From: Terrabacter aerolatus
GTDB lineage: Bacteria > Actinomycetota > Actinomycetes > Actinomycetales > Dermatophilaceae
Direction of reading: 5' to 3'
DNA: 64,000 bases
NCBI RefSeq assembly: GCF_007991735.1
Contig: NZ_BJYX01000016.1
Span: 46,637-110,636 of the forward strand
Positions 63,965 to 64,000 of this stretch are shown in pieces. Position numbers and translations under genes: made by a program. The notes beneath the pieces are model-generated. The model did no database searches. It was not told the origin of the DNA and worked only from the letters and a program-made list of their open reading frames with translations. Position 1 is the first letter of the stretch. Every line of letters starts with the position of its first letter.

Positions 63965-64000
63965 ACTCCAAACCTTGGGAAGGTTGGAGTCATGCCAGGG
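63965..64000 (+). promoter_or_regulatory. Dyad and start of the next, truncated gene
   Basis: ACTCCAAACCTT (63965-63976) is nearly complementary to AAGGTTGGAGT (63980-63990). An ATG at 63992 follows at once, so a leaderless gene under a MerR-like operator (CCTT-GGG-AAGG) is possible. Only three codons are in the window. Confidence 0.35.

Overview
The window is high-GC actinobacterial DNA (about 70% G+C, frequent GTG and TTG starts, ATGA or GTGA start/stop overlaps). The order prs-glmU-tRNA-tetR and ispE-rsmA-rpfB-tatD-metG, with rsmI and pmt nearby, matches the block known in Mycobacterium tuberculosis around Rv1002c-Rv1019. The overall gene set and the recurrent 8-mer GGCATACG suggest the Intrasporangiaceae (Janibacter, Knoellia, Terrabacter or similar). 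That placement is an inference; no rRNA is present.

Region 1 (1-24 kb) is mostly core chromosome: the 5' part of prs, glmU, a tRNA-Gln, a methyltransferase inserted into the conserved block, a TetR regulator, a large ECF sigma factor fused to a membrane/extracellular module, an iron-sulfur photolyase, tam, a MarR regulator with two palindromic candidate operators, a VOC protein, an ABC-F ATPase, ispE, rsmA, rpfB, tatD, metG, a START-like protein, an OsmC protein, rsmI, a deletion-scarred HtrA-type protease pseudogene and ppc.

Region 2 (24-31.5 kb) holds an intact 1,106-bp IS481-family element with a 6-bp target duplication GCTAGG, placed exactly at the TAG stop of a WYL regulator. It is followed by a WYL/DinB divergent unit, a non-coding stretch with several DnaA-box-like motifs, a short YqeY-like protein, a dienelactone hydrolase, a CPBP protease and pmt.

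Region 3 (31.5-43.2 kb) is an integrative element of about 11.6 kb inserted in the 3' end of tRNA-Ala(CGC). A 45-bp core is duplicated at both ends. The left end carries the pSAM2-type module rep-xis-int. No DNA-translocase or relaxase gene is visible. The cargo is an MFS transporter, an NTF2-like protein, a DUF3592-like membrane protein, two paralogous MT0933-like small proteins, MscL and small unknowns, separated by unusually long non-coding stretches. The flank beyond the right core looks like the scar of an older related element.

Region 4 (43.5-64 kb) is chromosome again: a secreted FnIII protein, a cupin, a four-gene ABC importer of unknown substrate, two secreted proteins that share an HExxE/NGDECA pattern, a LacI-controlled catabolic unit (phytanoyl-CoA-dioxygenase-like enzyme divergent from lacI, iolG-like and second Gfo/Idh/MocA dehydrogenases and a TIM-barrel isomerase), an OsmC protein, pta-ackA, an NmrA-type reductase and an AI-2E-family membrane protein. 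The LacI unit has matching repeats upstream of both promoters, so it is probably one regulon. No CRISPR array or rRNA was seen.
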